Source: Flavobacterium piscisymbiosum (GTDB lineage Bacteria > Bacteroidota > Bacteroidia > Flavobacteriales > Flavobacteriaceae). Taken from it: a DNA stretch of 64,000 nt. The position numbers and the translations under genes were made by a program. Shown here piece after piece: positions 44,955-53,642 of this stretch. The stretch lies in assembly GCF_020905295.1 (NCBI RefSeq), contig NZ_JAJJMM010000001.1, positions 4,402,001 to 4,466,000 of the forward strand, in the 5' to 3' direction. How positions within the stretch are numbered: the stretch's first letter is position 1; each line of letters starts with the position of its first letter. The notes under the pieces were generated by a model. That model saw only the letters and a program-made list of their open reading frames with translations, did not search any database and had not been told where the DNA came from.

Positions 44955-46241
44955 ATGAATAAGATAGACAATCCAAAACCAGATACCTGGTCAGAAATAT
45001 TAAAAAGACCAACCAAAACCATCGATGATATCGAAGTTACGGTGAAAGAAATATTCAAAGAAGTACAGAAAAAAGGAGATGAAGCCGTTGCAAAATACAC
45101 TTCGATCTTTGACGGAATAGCTTTAGAAAACTACGAAGTTTCCTCAGAAGAAATTCAGGAAGCCGTTAATTCAATTTCTACTGAATTAAAAGAGGCAATT
45201 CAATTAGCAAAAGCAAATATTTATAAATTTCATACTGCTCAAAAAACAGATAGAATTTCAATAGAAACTACTGAAGGCGTAAATTGCTGGCAAGAGAAAA
45301 GACCGATTCAAAAAATTGGTTTATACATTCCGGGCGGAACCGCACCTTTGTTCTCAACGGTTTTAATGTTGGCAGTTCCTGCTGAAATTGCGGGTTGTAA
45401 GGAAATTGTTTTATGTTCACCACCGGATAAAACCGGAAAAATAAATCTTGCCATTTTATATGCTGCTAATTTGTGTGGTGTAACCAAAATATTAAAAGTA
45501 GGAGGAATCCAGGCGATTGCGGGAATGACATTTGGTACAAAATCAATCCCAAAAGTATACAAGATTTTCGGACCTGGAAATCAGTTTGTAACGGTGGCAA
45601 AACAATTGGCAACACAATTTGGAGTAGCAATTGATATGCCGGCGGGTCCTTCAGAATTGTTGGTTGTGGCTGATGATACAGCGGTTCCGGCTTTTGTAGC
45701 TTCTGATTTATTGTCTCAGGCAGAACATGGAACAGACAGTCAGGTGATTTTAGTTTCGACTTCAAAAAAACTAATTGATGCTGTAGAAAAAGAAGTTCAA
45801 ATTCAGGTTGAAGCGCTTCCGAGAAAAGAAATTGCTAAAAAAGCCATTGAAAATTCAAAACTGATTTATGTAAAAAATGATCAGATTGCTTTGGATTTAA
45901 TCAACGAATACGGACCGGAACACTTTATTATATGTTCAGAATTTGATGATTTCTATTGTAACGGAATCGTAAATGCGGGTTCTGTTTTTATTGGAAATTA
46001 CACTCCTGAAAGTGCCGGAGATTATGCTTCGGGAACGAATCATACATTGCCAACAAACGGATATGCAAAGAATTACAGCGGAGTAAATCTGGATAGTTTT
46101 ATGAAATCAATGACATTCCAAAAAATCTCAGAAAAAGGAATTCAAAACATAGGAAAAGCAATTGAAGTTATGGCTGAAGCCGAAGGTTTGCAAGCGCATA
46201 AAAATGCTGTTACTTTGAGATTAGATTCTTTAAAGGCTTAA
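44955..46241 (+). CDS. hisD: histidinol dehydrogenase
   Basis: This 428-residue zinc enzyme makes the last two oxidations from histidinol to histidine with NAD+. Conserved stretches are GLYIPGGTAPLFSTVLMLAVPA, PGNQFVTVAKQLA, LLSQAEHGTDSQVILVS (zinc and catalytic residues) and NEYGPEHFII. The C-terminal SGVNLDSFMKSMTFQKIS and final EAEGLQAHKNAVTLR are standard. Length is normal. Confidence 0.97.
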   Translation: MNKIDNPKPDTWSEILKRPTKTIDDIEVTVKEIFKEVQKKGDEAVAKYTSIFDGIALENYEVSSEEIQEAVNSISTELKEAIQLAKANIYKFHTAQKTDRISIETTEGVNCWQEKRPIQKIGLYIPGGTAPLFSTVLMLAVPAEIAGCKEIVLCSPPDKTGKINLAILYAANLCGVTKILKVGGIQAIAGMTFGTKSIPKVYKIFGPGNQFVTVAKQLATQFGVAIDMPAGPSELLVVADDTAVPAFVASDLLSQAEHGTDSQVILVSTSKKLIDAVEKEVQIQVEALPRKEIAKKAIENSKLIYVKNDQIALDLINEYGPEHFIICSEFDDFYCNGIVNAGSVFIGNYTPESAGDYASGTNHTLPTNGYAKNYSGVNLDSFMKSMTFQKISEKGIQNIGKAIEVMAEAEGLQAHKNAVTLRLDSLKA

Positions 46242-46328
46242 TTTTTTGCCATGAATGTCACGAATTAGCACGAATTAATTTAAATCTAAGCTTTGCGCCT
46301 TTGCGTCTTTGCGAGAAATATATAAAGA

Positions 46329-47375
46329 ATGGACTTTAATATAGATACAATAACAAGAGAAAATGTAAAAAGATTAAAACCTTATTCATCTGCCAGAGAT
46401 GAGTTTGAAGATTTTGATACTGCCGAAATGATTTTTTTGGATGCCAATGAAAATCCGTTTCAAAATGGCGTGAATCGTTATCCGGATCCTCAACAGAGTT
46501 CGGTTAAAGCGATTTTGGCGAAGAATAACAATGTTAAGTCAAGTCAGATTTTATTAGGAAACGGAAGCGATGAAGTTTTAGATTTGCTTTTTAGAGCTTT
46601 CTGCGAACCAAAAACAGACAATATTATTTCCTTGCCGCCAACTTACGGAATGTATAGCGTTCTGGCGAATATCAATGCGGTAGAAAATAGAGAAGTGTTG
46701 CTTTCAACCGATTTTCAGCCACAGGTTGATAAGATTTTAGATGCTGTTGACGAGAATACAAAAATCATCTTTTTATGCTCGCCAAATAACCCAACAGGAA
46801 ATTCTTTCTCTGATGAAAGCGTGGTGAAATTACTTCAAAATTTTAAAGGTTTAATTGTAATCGACGAAGCGTATATCGACTTTTCGGACAAAGAAAGCTG
46901 GTTAACAGAAATCGATGAATATCCAAATTTGGTCATCACACAAACGCTTTCAAAAGCCTATGGTTTGGCAGGAATTCGTTTGGGAATTTGTTATGGTTCT
47001 GAAGCTGTGATTTCGGTTTTAAACAAAATAAAACCTCCGTATAATGTAAACGAATTAACACAACAAAGAGCTATAGTTCGCTTGAAAGATTCGGATAAAA
47101 TAAAACAGGAAATAGCTTCTATTATTGAGCAAAGAGAAGAGTTGCTTAAAGTTTTACTGGAAGTAATTTTTGTAGAGAAAATTTATCCAACAGAAGCTAA
47201 TTTTGTTTTGGTAAAAGTAGATGACGCTAATAAAAGATACGATCAATTAATTGCAAAAGGGATTGTGATTCGTAACAGAACAACTCAGCCTTTATGCGAA
47301 AATTGCCTGCGTTTTACGATTGGAATTCCGGAAGAAAATGCAGTTTTGATTAGAGAATTGAAGTTATTGAAATAG
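46329..47375 (+). CDS. hisC: histidinol-phosphate aminotransferase
   Basis: This 348-residue PLP enzyme transfers amino groups to imidazole-acetol phosphate. Motifs are FLDANENPF at the N-terminus, LLGNGSDEVLDLLFRAF, FLCSPNNPTGNSF, VIDEAYIDF, and the PLP Lys in TQTLSKAYGLAGIRLG near residue 207. The end LRFTIGIPEENAVLIREL fits HisC. Confidence 0.97.
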   Translation: MDFNIDTITRENVKRLKPYSSARDEFEDFDTAEMIFLDANENPFQNGVNRYPDPQQSSVKAILAKNNNVKSSQILLGNGSDEVLDLLFRAFCEPKTDNIISLPPTYGMYSVLANINAVENREVLLSTDFQPQVDKILDAVDENTKIIFLCSPNNPTGNSFSDESVVKLLQNFKGLIVIDEAYIDFSDKESWLTEIDEYPNLVITQTLSKAYGLAGIRLGICYGSEAVISVLNKIKPPYNVNELTQQRAIVRLKDSDKIKQEIASIIEQREELLKVLLEVIFVEKIYPTEANFVLVKVDDANKRYDQLIAKGIVIRNRTTQPLCENCLRFTIGIPEENAVLIRELKLLK

Positions 47376-47381
47376 GAAAAT

Positions 47382-47478
47382 AGAATAAAGAATATAGAGA
47401 AAAGAACGAATAAAAAAAATGTAACAACTTTAGATATAGAATGAAAAGTCTATTCTCTTTACTCTATATTCTTTATTC
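47382..47478. repeat. inverted word repeat in the hisC-hisB gap
   Basis: AGAATAAAGAATATAG (47,382-47,397) is the exact complement of CTATATTCTTTATTCT (47,463-47,478). A long-loop hairpin could form between the two genes. Direct copies of the word occur at 51,841-51,870 and 58,755-58,800. Confidence 0.65.
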
Positions 47479-47492
47479 TCAAAATATAATAT

Positions 47493-48629
47493 ATGAAAAA
47501 AGTACTTTTTATCGATCGTGACGGAACGATTGTTTTAGAACCTGAAAATTTACAATTGGACGCTTTAGAAAAAATTGAATTTTATCCAAAAGCGTTTCAA
47601 TATTTGGCTAAAATTGCTAATGAATTAGATTACGAATTAGCGATGGTAACCAATCAGGACGGGTTGGGTACGGATAGTTTTCCGGAAGATACGTTTTGGC
47701 CAACGCAGAATTTTATCTTAAAAGCCTTTGAAAATGAAGGCGTTTTATTCGATGAGATTTTTGTAGACCGATCTTTTCCTGAAGATAATGCGCCAACACG
47801 CAAGCCTAGAACGGGAATGTTGAATAAATATTTGAATAATCCTGAATATGATTTAGAGAATTCTTTTGTTTTAGGTGATCGTTTGACAGATGTTGAACTG
47901 GCTAAAAACCTGGGAGCAAAAGCGATTTTCATGAATATGACAGACGGAATTGGAAGTAATGAAATTTCGTCGAAACGTGAGGAATTAAACGACACAATTA
48001 TCTTGCAAACGACAGATTGGAAACGTATTTATGAGTTTTTAAAACTGGAAGCACGTTCGGCATCAATTACGCGTAAAACCAATGAAACGGATATTTTTAT
48101 CGATTTGAATCTTGACGGAACGGGAAAAAGTAAAATCGAAACCGGAATTGCTTTTTTTGATCATATGTTAGATCAAATTGCGCGTCACGGTCAGATGGAT
48201 TTAGAAATCCTTGTAAAAGGTGATCTTGAAGTCGATGAACACCACACGATTGAAGATACGGCAATTGCTTTGGGCGAAGTCTTTGCAAAAGCGTTAGGAA
48301 ATAAATTAGGAATCGAACGTTACGGATTCTGTTTACCAATGGACGATTGTTTATCTCAAGTGGCAATTGATTTTGGCGGTAGAAACTGGCTGGTTTGGGA
48401 AACCGATTTCAAACGCGAAATGGTGGGTAAAATGCCAACAGAAATGTTTTATCATTTCTTTAAATCATTCTCTGACGGTGCCAAAGCCAATATCAACATC
48501 AAAGCTGAAGGAACAAACGAACACCACAAAATTGAGGCTATTTTTAAAGCTTTCGCGAAAGCCATAAAAGTAGCGGTGAAAAGAGATACAGAAAAAATGA
48601 TTTTGCCAAGTACAAAGGGAATGTTGTAG
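47493..48629 (+). CDS. hisB: bifunctional histidinol-phosphatase / imidazoleglycerol-phosphate dehydratase
   Basis: This 378-residue fusion catalyses two non-consecutive steps. Residues about 1-165 form a HAD phosphatase with [22 protein letters not shown] and [18 protein letters not shown]. Residues about 185-378 are the manganese dehydratase with [31 protein letters not shown] and [17 protein letters not shown]. The phosphatase lacks the Cys/His zinc loop of the E. coli protein; that position reads [19 protein letters not shown]. The same loop type is, as far as I recall, usual in Bacteroidota. Confidence 0.95.
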   Translation: MKKVLFIDRDGTIVLEPENLQLDALEKIEFYPKAFQYLAKIANELDYELAMVTNQDGLGTDSFPEDTFWPTQNFILKAFENEGVLFDEIFVDRSFPEDNAPTRKPRTGMLNKYLNNPEYDLENSFVLGDRLTDVELAKNLGAKAIFMNMTDGIGSNEISSKREELNDTIILQTTDWKRIYEFLKLEARSASITRKTNETDIFIDLNLDGTGKSKIETGIAFFDHMLDQIARHGQMDLEILVKGDLEVDEHHTIEDTAIALGEVFAKALGNKLGIERYGFCLPMDDCLSQVAIDFGGRNWLVWETDFKREMVGKMPTEMFYHFFKSFSDGAKANINIKAEGTNEHHKIEAIFKAFAKAIKVAVKRDTEKMILPSTKGML

Positions 48630-48663
48630 TAAATATGCATATAAGATTTTTATTATAAGAAAA

Positions 48664-49128
48664 ATGGAGAATATTAAAGAATTACAAAGATTAGCTGATG
48701 AATTGTTTAATGGTGCTAGAATTGAATTAAAAAGCGATCCTAATTTTTGGAAAGAGAGATTTCGCGGGAAAGAAAGTTGTGCTGGAGTTTATATTTTAAG
48801 AGATCAATTAGATAGAATTGTTTATGTTGGTGAAACAAGAACAATACAACACAGAGTTAAAGATCTCCTTAATACACATAATCATAGTTTTCGGCGAACT
48901 GTTTTTAAAGAGTTTATTTTAAATAATGAAAATTATGATTTTGAAATACGTAACGATTATAAAAAAGCTAAAGAATTAATACGGGAATATATTTGTAATG
49001 AATTTACGTACTCCTATTTGGAAGTTTTGCTTGGACGAAAAGAACTAGAAGAGTATATCATCCTTGAAAAAAAATCAGAAAATCTCTTTAATAAAATAGG
49101 CAATAAAAAGATTTTAATAAAAACTTAG
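48664..49128 (+). CDS. GIY-YIG domain protein inside the his operon
   Basis: This 154-residue protein has a GIY-YIG-type core: CAGVYILRDQLDRIVYVGET (GVY-x9-YVG) followed by RTIQHRVKDLLNTH with the catalytic-type Arg. A Glu near 127-129 (GRKELEEYIIL) may serve as metal ligand. Other domains are not evident, so it is a stand-alone GIY-YIG module. It lies between hisB (34 bp) and hisH (1 bp), and cotranscription with histidine genes is likely. It has no known role in that pathway. The target could be DNA, RNA or none. Confidence 0.75.
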   Translation: MENIKELQRLADELFNGARIELKSDPNFWKERFRGKESCAGVYILRDQLDRIVYVGETRTIQHRVKDLLNTHNHSFRRTVFKEFILNNENYDFEIRNDYKKAKELIREYICNEFTYSYLEVLLGRKELEEYIILEKKSENLFNKIGNKKILIKT

Positions 49129-49129
49129 A

Positions 49130-49711
49130 ATGAAAATAGTAATTATAAATTACGGAGCAGGAAATATTCAGAGCATTATGTTTGCTATTGAAAGACTGGG
49201 TTTTAAAGCTGTTTTGAGTAATAATCCGGAAGAAATTCTAGCGGCTGATAAAGTGATTTTTCCAGGCGTTGGCGAGGCGAGTTCGGCTATGGCTAAACTT
49301 CGTGAAAGCGGTTTGGATAGTTTGATTCCGACTTTGAAACAGCCAGTTTTGGGAATTTGTCTTGGTATGCAATTGATGTGCAATTCATCTGAAGAAGGAA
49401 ATACGAAAGGTTTGGGGATTTTTGATGTTGATGTAATTAAATTTACATCGAAAGTAAAAGTGCCACAAATGGGATGGAATCAGATTTATGATTTAAAATC
49501 GGATTTGTTTAAAGGAATTGCTGAGAATGAATTCATGTATCTGGTGCATAGTTTTTACGCTCCAAATTGTACTGAAGCCATTGCTACAACGAATTATGAA
49601 TTGGAATATGTTTCGGCTTTACAAAAGGATAATTTTTACGGAACTCAATTCCATCCGGAGAAAAGCGGGGCGGTTGGGGAAAAGATTTTAGAAAATTTCT
49701 TAAAAATGTAA
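49130..49711 (+). CDS. hisH: imidazole glycerol phosphate synthase, glutaminase subunit
   Basis: This 193-residue class-I glutamine amidotransferase supplies ammonia to HisF. INYGAGNIQSIMFAIERLG opens the protein. The nucleophile Cys is in LGICLGMQLMC, and the His/Glu pair in GTQFHPEKSG near residue 178. KVPQMGWNQI is a HisH mark. Its start is one base after the GIY-YIG gene, indicating coupling. Confidence 0.97.
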   Translation: MKIVIINYGAGNIQSIMFAIERLGFKAVLSNNPEEILAADKVIFPGVGEASSAMAKLRESGLDSLIPTLKQPVLGICLGMQLMCNSSEEGNTKGLGIFDVDVIKFTSKVKVPQMGWNQIYDLKSDLFKGIAENEFMYLVHSFYAPNCTEAIATTNYELEYVSALQKDNFYGTQFHPEKSGAVGEKILENFLKM

Positions 49712-49831
49712 AATTTTAAAATTTCAATTGCAATAACAATATCAAAAATCAATTTCAATTTAAAAAACAATTTAGAGTAATCGTTTTTCAATAATCTAAA
49801 ATCTGAACTCTAAAATCTAAAATATCAAAAA
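49712..49831. repeat. hisH-hisA gap with recurrent AT-rich words
   Basis: The gap carries CAATTGCAATAACAATATC and AATCTAAAATCTGAACTC words that recur elsewhere. No coding potential. Confidence 0.5.
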
Positions 49832-50557
49832 ATGAGAATAATACCAGCCATAGATATCATAGACGGAAAATGCGTTCGTTTGTCAAAAGGCGATTATGAT
49901 ACTAAGATAATTTACAACGAAAATCCACTTGAAGTAGCGAAATCATTTGAAGCGCACGGAATAGAATATTTGCATTTAGTAGATCTTGATGGTGCAAAAT
50001 CAAGTAAAATTGTGAATTATAAAATTCTGGAACAAATTGCTACGCAAACCACTTTAAAAATTGATTTTGGTGGTGGTTTAAAATCCGATGAAGACTTGAA
50101 AATTGCTTTCGAAAGTGGTGCAAACCAAATTACTGGAGGAAGTATCGCTGTAAAAAACAGAGCTATTTTCGAAAAATGGATTTCAGAATATGGTTCTGAT
50201 AAAATTATTCTTGGGGCTGACGCCAAAGACGAAAAAATAGCGGTTTCAGGATGGTTAGAAGATTCAGATGAAGATTTGATTCCGTTCATTCAGGATTATC
50301 AAATTAAAGGAATTCAATATGTTATCTGCACTGATATTGCAAAAGACGGAATGTTGGAAGGCCCGAGTTTTGATTTGTATGAAAAAATATTAAAAGAAGC
50401 TATTGGAGTAAAACTAATTGCATCCGGAGGAATTTCAACTTTTGATGAATTGCCTAAATTAGCTGAATTAGGCTGCGAAGGAACAATCATTGGAAAAGCA
50501 ATTTATGAAGGAAGAATAACTTTGAAACAACTGGAGGATTATATAATTAGAAAATGA
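49832..50557 (+). CDS. hisA: phosphoribosylformimino-AICAR ribotide isomerase
   Basis: This 241-residue TIM-barrel isomerase opens with [21 protein letters not shown], holding the catalytic Asp8. Phosphate-binding glycines are in [11 protein letters not shown] and [12 protein letters not shown], and the second Asp region reads [17 protein letters not shown]. Its product feeds HisFH. Standard length. Confidence 0.97.
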   Translation: MRIIPAIDIIDGKCVRLSKGDYDTKIIYNENPLEVAKSFEAHGIEYLHLVDLDGAKSSKIVNYKILEQIATQTTLKIDFGGGLKSDEDLKIAFESGANQITGGSIAVKNRAIFEKWISEYGSDKIILGADAKDEKIAVSGWLEDSDEDLIPFIQDYQIKGIQYVICTDIAKDGMLEGPSFDLYEKILKEAIGVKLIASGGISTFDELPKLAELGCEGTIIGKAIYEGRITLKQLEDYIIRK

Positions 50558-50635
50558 GATAATTAGTCATTAGATAATTCTCTGCATCGCGTTTTAAATT
50601 ATCTAATTATCAAATTTTCTAATTGGCACATTAAA
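50558..50635. repeat. inverted word repeat after hisA
   Basis: GATAATTAGTCATTAGATAATT on the left and AATTATCTAATTATCAAATT on the right are complementary over most of their length and can form a stem. Confidence 0.55.
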
Positions 50636-50660
50636 AGAATATCACATTAAACAACAGATT

Positions 50661-50972
50661 ATGATAACATGTCACTTAAAATACGTTATAGATCCTTATC
50701 AATTAGCTGTTTTTGAAGATTACGGTAAAAGATGGATTAAAATCGTAAACCGTTTGGGAGGTCAGCATCACGGTTATTTTATGCCTTCGGAAGGGGCAAA
50801 TAATATTGCTTATGCTTTGTTTTCTTTCCCAAGTTTAACAGATTATGAAAATTACCGAAAACAAATGTTTTCAAAAGACGATCAAGAGTGTGTAGAAGCT
50901 TTTAAACTTGCAGAAGACACAAGATGTATTATAAGTTACGAAAGAACTTTTTTAAGTCCTTTATTTGAATAA
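50661..50972 (+). CDS. NIPSNAP-like small protein inside the his operon
   Basis: This 103-residue cytoplasmic protein has a ferredoxin-like (dimeric alpha-beta barrel) pattern. MITCHLKYVIDPYQLAVFEDYGKRWIKI is followed by GGQHHGYFMPSEGANNIAYALFSF and YENYRKQMFSKDDQECVEAFKL, typical of NIPSNAP/DUF1330-like proteins. These bind ligands or form dimers, and few have known reactions. It lies between hisA and hisF on the same strand. No role in histidine synthesis is known. Confidence 0.75.
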   Translation: MITCHLKYVIDPYQLAVFEDYGKRWIKIVNRLGGQHHGYFMPSEGANNIAYALFSFPSLTDYENYRKQMFSKDDQECVEAFKLAEDTRCIISYERTFLSPLFE

Positions 50973-51011
50973 ATAAAATTAGAGTCTTCCGCAAAGCTGC
51001 ATAAAGTAAAA

Positions 51012-51046
51012 CACAAAGATTCACAAAAAAATCTTTGCGAATCTTT
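51012..51046. repeat. hairpin-forming word before hisF
   Basis: ACAAAGATTC and GAATCTTTGT flank a 15-base loop. Repeats of the TCTTTGCGAATCTTTG word continue to 51,071, overlapping an upstream GTG codon that should not be taken as the hisF start. Confidence 0.5.
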
Positions 51047-51084
51047 GTGAAATCTTCGTGAATCTCAGTGAAACAACTAAAAAA

Positions 51085-51840
51085 ATGTTAGCAAAAAGAA
51101 TCATTCCTTGTTTGGATATAAAAAACGGAAGAACCGTAAAAGGCGTTAATTTTGTAGATTTACGCGATGCCGGCGATCCTGTTGAATTGGCCGAAATTTA
51201 TTCGGCTGAAGGTGCAGATGAATTGGTTTTTCTGGATATTTCGGCTACTGAAGAACGTCGTAAAACGTTGGTAAATATGGTACGAAGTGTGGCGGAGAAA
51301 ATTAATATTCCGTTTACGGTTGGCGGCGGAATCTCATCTGTAGAAGATGTTGAGATCCTTTTGAATAATGGTGCTGATAAAGTTTCGATTAATTCATCGG
51401 CGGTAAAAAATCCGCAATTGATTAATGATTTGGCACAGAAATTCGGAAGTCAGTGCGTTGTTGTCGCGATTGACGCCAAACAAATAAACGGACAATGGAT
51501 TGTGCATTTGGTTGGAGGAAAAGTTCCAACAGAGCTAAATCTGTTCGATTGGGCTGTTGAAGTCGCAGAACGAGGAGCAGGAGAAATTCTATTCACCTCA
51601 ATGGACAATGATGGAACCAAAAATGGCTTTGCAAACGAAGCTTTGGCTAAATTATCAACGTTAATCAATATTCCAATTATTGCTTCGGGAGGTGCCGGAA
51701 ACATTCAGCATTTTGTAGATTCTTTCAAAGTAGGAAAAGCTGATGCGGCTTTGGCTGCGAGTGTTTTTCACTTTAAGGAAATTGAGATTAAGGCTTTAAA
51801 AGAAGAATTGAGAAGCAATGATATTGAGGTTAGACTTTAG
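51085..51840 (+). CDS. hisF: imidazole glycerol phosphate synthase, cyclase subunit
   Basis: This 251-residue TIM-barrel closes the imidazole ring and releases AICAR, using ammonia from HisH. It starts [22 protein letters not shown], with the catalytic Asp. The [23 protein letters not shown] (second Asp) and [13 protein letters not shown] motifs are intact. A nine-codon upstream extension to a GTG consists of repeat words and is not counted. Confidence 0.97.
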   Translation: MLAKRIIPCLDIKNGRTVKGVNFVDLRDAGDPVELAEIYSAEGADELVFLDISATEERRKTLVNMVRSVAEKINIPFTVGGGISSVEDVEILLNNGADKVSINSSAVKNPQLINDLAQKFGSQCVVVAIDAKQINGQWIVHLVGGKVPTELNLFDWAVEVAERGAGEILFTSMDNDGTKNGFANEALAKLSTLINIPIIASGGAGNIQHFVDSFKVGKADAALAASVFHFKEIEIKALKEELRSNDIEVRL

Positions 51841-51988
51841 AAAATAGAGTAAAGAATAAAGAGAATAGAGTTAGAAAAGATGTTAAGAATCTAAAATCTG
51901 AACTCTAAAATCTAAAATAAAATAACCATAGAGTGCAGAAAAATCTAAAATCTTCCCGATAGCTATCGGGACTAAAATCTAAAATAAC
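51841..51988. repeat. hisF-hisIE gap with stacked words and a CCCGATAGCTATCGGG palindrome
   Basis: The gap holds AATAGAGTAAAGAATAAAGAG (51,843-51,863), AATCTAAAATCTGAACTC words, and the perfect 16-bp palindrome CCCGATAGCTATCGGG at 51,955-51,970. Confidence 0.6.
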
Positions 51989-52585
51989 ATGAACGTAGAT
52001 ATAAAAAGCGCACACGGATTGATTCCGGCAATTATTCAGGATTCTGAAACAAAGAATGTTTTGATGTTGGGATATATGAACGAAGAGTCGCTTCAGAAAA
52101 CAATAGAAACTCAAAAAGTAACTTTTTTCAGCCGATCCAAACAAAGACTTTGGACAAAAGGCGAGGAGAGCGGTAACTTTTTGAATCTTGTAGATATCAA
52201 AAATGATTGCGATGGCGATACACTTTTAATTCAGGCAAAACCGGTTGGACCAACTTGCCATACTGGTGCTGATACTTGTTGGCAGGAAGAAAATAAGGAA
52301 AACTATGGTTTTATTTCTCAATTAGAAAATACCATCAAAACCCGAAGAGAAAATGCTGATTCAGAGAAAAGTTATGTGGCTTCATTATTCGAAAAAGGAA
52401 TCAATAAAATTGCTCAAAAAGTAGGTGAAGAAGCTGTAGAAGTGGTTATTGAAGCAAAAGATGATAATGACGATTTATTCCTTAGCGAAAGCGCTGATTT
52501 ATTGTTTCATTATTTGATTTTACTGCAAGCAAAAGGCTTTCAGTTGAATGATGTGGTAGATGTTTTGAAGAAACGTCAGAAGTAG
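51989..52585 (+). CDS. hisIE: bifunctional phosphoribosyl-AMP cyclohydrolase / phosphoribosyl-ATP pyrophosphatase
   Basis: This 198-residue fusion catalyses the second and third histidine steps. HisI (about 1-105) has VLMLGYMNEESLQKT, TFFSRSKQRLWTKGEESGN and the zinc site DCDGDTLL plus CHTGADTCW. HisE (about 112-198) has YVASLFEKGINKIAQKVGEEAVEVVIEA, with the acidic pyrophosphatase residues. It is the last his gene, followed by a strong hairpin. Confidence 0.96.
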   Translation: MNVDIKSAHGLIPAIIQDSETKNVLMLGYMNEESLQKTIETQKVTFFSRSKQRLWTKGEESGNFLNLVDIKNDCDGDTLLIQAKPVGPTCHTGADTCWQEENKENYGFISQLENTIKTRRENADSEKSYVASLFEKGINKIAQKVGEEAVEVVIEAKDDNDDLFLSESADLLFHYLILLQAKGFQLNDVVDVLKKRQK

Positions 52586-52608
52586 TTTAAGATATTTTTT
52601 ATACAATC

Positions 52609-52683
52609 TTGTCAGGCTGAGCGAAGTCGAAGTCCCGTTTATTGAATCACTTTGCGGGACTTCGACTTCGCTCAGTCTGACAA
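52609..52683. repeat. 29-bp-stem inverted repeat after hisIE
   Basis: The left arm (52,609-52,637, TTGTCAGGCTGAGCGAAGTC...) and right arm (52,655-52,683) pair over 29 bp with one mismatch around a 17-base loop. Half-copies of the arm are at 2,255-2,275 and 2,411-2,439. Between the convergent hisIE and CBM9-like genes; probably also a bidirectional terminator. Confidence 0.85.
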
Positions 52684-52763
52684 AAATTGAAATTAATAAA
52701 AAAGAATAAAAAATCCGTGTTTTCCCGTAAGCGAATCCGCGTCATCCGCGTGCGATCTTAACG

Positions 52764-53462
52764 CTATTCCACAAACTCAAAAACCGCAAATTCTTCCGGT
52801 TGATGAAATCCATATTTTAAACTCTTATAATATTGTAATGCAAGATATTCTGTTGCATCACCGTAATCAATTCTAAAAGCATTTCCTCTCCATTTTGTTC
52901 CGCTTTTTGGTTGGGTAAAATTACCGTTTTTAATGTTTTTTAAACTCGAAAAAGGAATTTTAATTTCGGTATTATAACCTTCAGGAGTTATTTTGCTTAC
53001 GCTTTCTAATCCTGCAATATCAAAACTCATAGCGGTATTCCAACCGCCACAATTTGGTGAAATACATTTTAGCAACAAATCATAATTAGACGAAAAAGCA
53101 TTCACTCCAATTTCGATATAGTTTTGACTATCGCCATCAGGATCAATAAAAAACTCTACCAAATCATCGGTATTAAAAATTGGTGCATCTTTTTTTTGAG
53201 GTTTTCCAATTATCTTAGAATCTGCAGAACGATAGGCGACGTATAAGTTTTCATCATTCCACACAAGTGAAACAAAAGTACTCTGAGTAGCGTTTTCTCC
53301 CGAATTATGAATAACAAACGGGCCTAAAAATGGAGTTTTCCAATCCGTTAAATCTCCATCAATTTTTATCTCGTCATTAGTTTTGTGAATGGCAATATTT
53401 TGCGAATAATTTGTTATCGAACACATAAAACTTAAAAACACGACGATTGGACTGATTTTCAT
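52764..53462 (-). CDS. secreted CBM9-like carbohydrate-binding protein
   Basis: About 232 residues with a signal peptide (ISPIVVFLSFMCSITNYS). The body matches family-9-like carbohydrate-binding modules: IKIDGDLTDWKTPFLGPFV, then VSLVWNDENLYVAYRSADSK, and DDLVEFFIDPDGDSQNYIEIGV with acidic residues that could bind calcium. It ends AVFEFVE. No catalytic domain is attached. The role is likely surface or periplasmic sugar binding, inferred from fold only. An ATG three codons upstream is possible. Confidence 0.78.
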   Translation of the reverse strand: MKISPIVVFLSFMCSITNYSQNIAIHKTNDEIKIDGDLTDWKTPFLGPFVIHNSGENATQSTFVSLVWNDENLYVAYRSADSKIIGKPQKKDAPIFNTDDLVEFFIDPDGDSQNYIEIGVNAFSSNYDLLLKCISPNCGGWNTAMSFDIAGLESVSKITPEGYNTEIKIPFSSLKNIKNGNFTQPKSGTKWRGNAFRIDYGDATEYLALQYYKSLKYGFHQPEEFAVFEFVE

Positions 53463-53642
53463 AACTAACATAAATGAATTTGATTGGCTAAAATAAAGAA
53501 GAATAAATGAATTTTAACATTAAATTTTCCGAATCGGGAATATAAAATCATTTAATACTTGATTCGAATGTTTACATTTGTTGAAGCTTAAAGAGGTTGA
53601 AAAGCCTTTTTTATTTCGATTAAAAGCAAATATTTATTTTGT

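Noticed and set aside
51058..51084. GTG-initiated nine-codon extension of hisF
   Set aside because: It consists of the intergenic TTTGTGAAATCTTCGTG repeat word; the ATG at 51,085 matches the family N-terminus.
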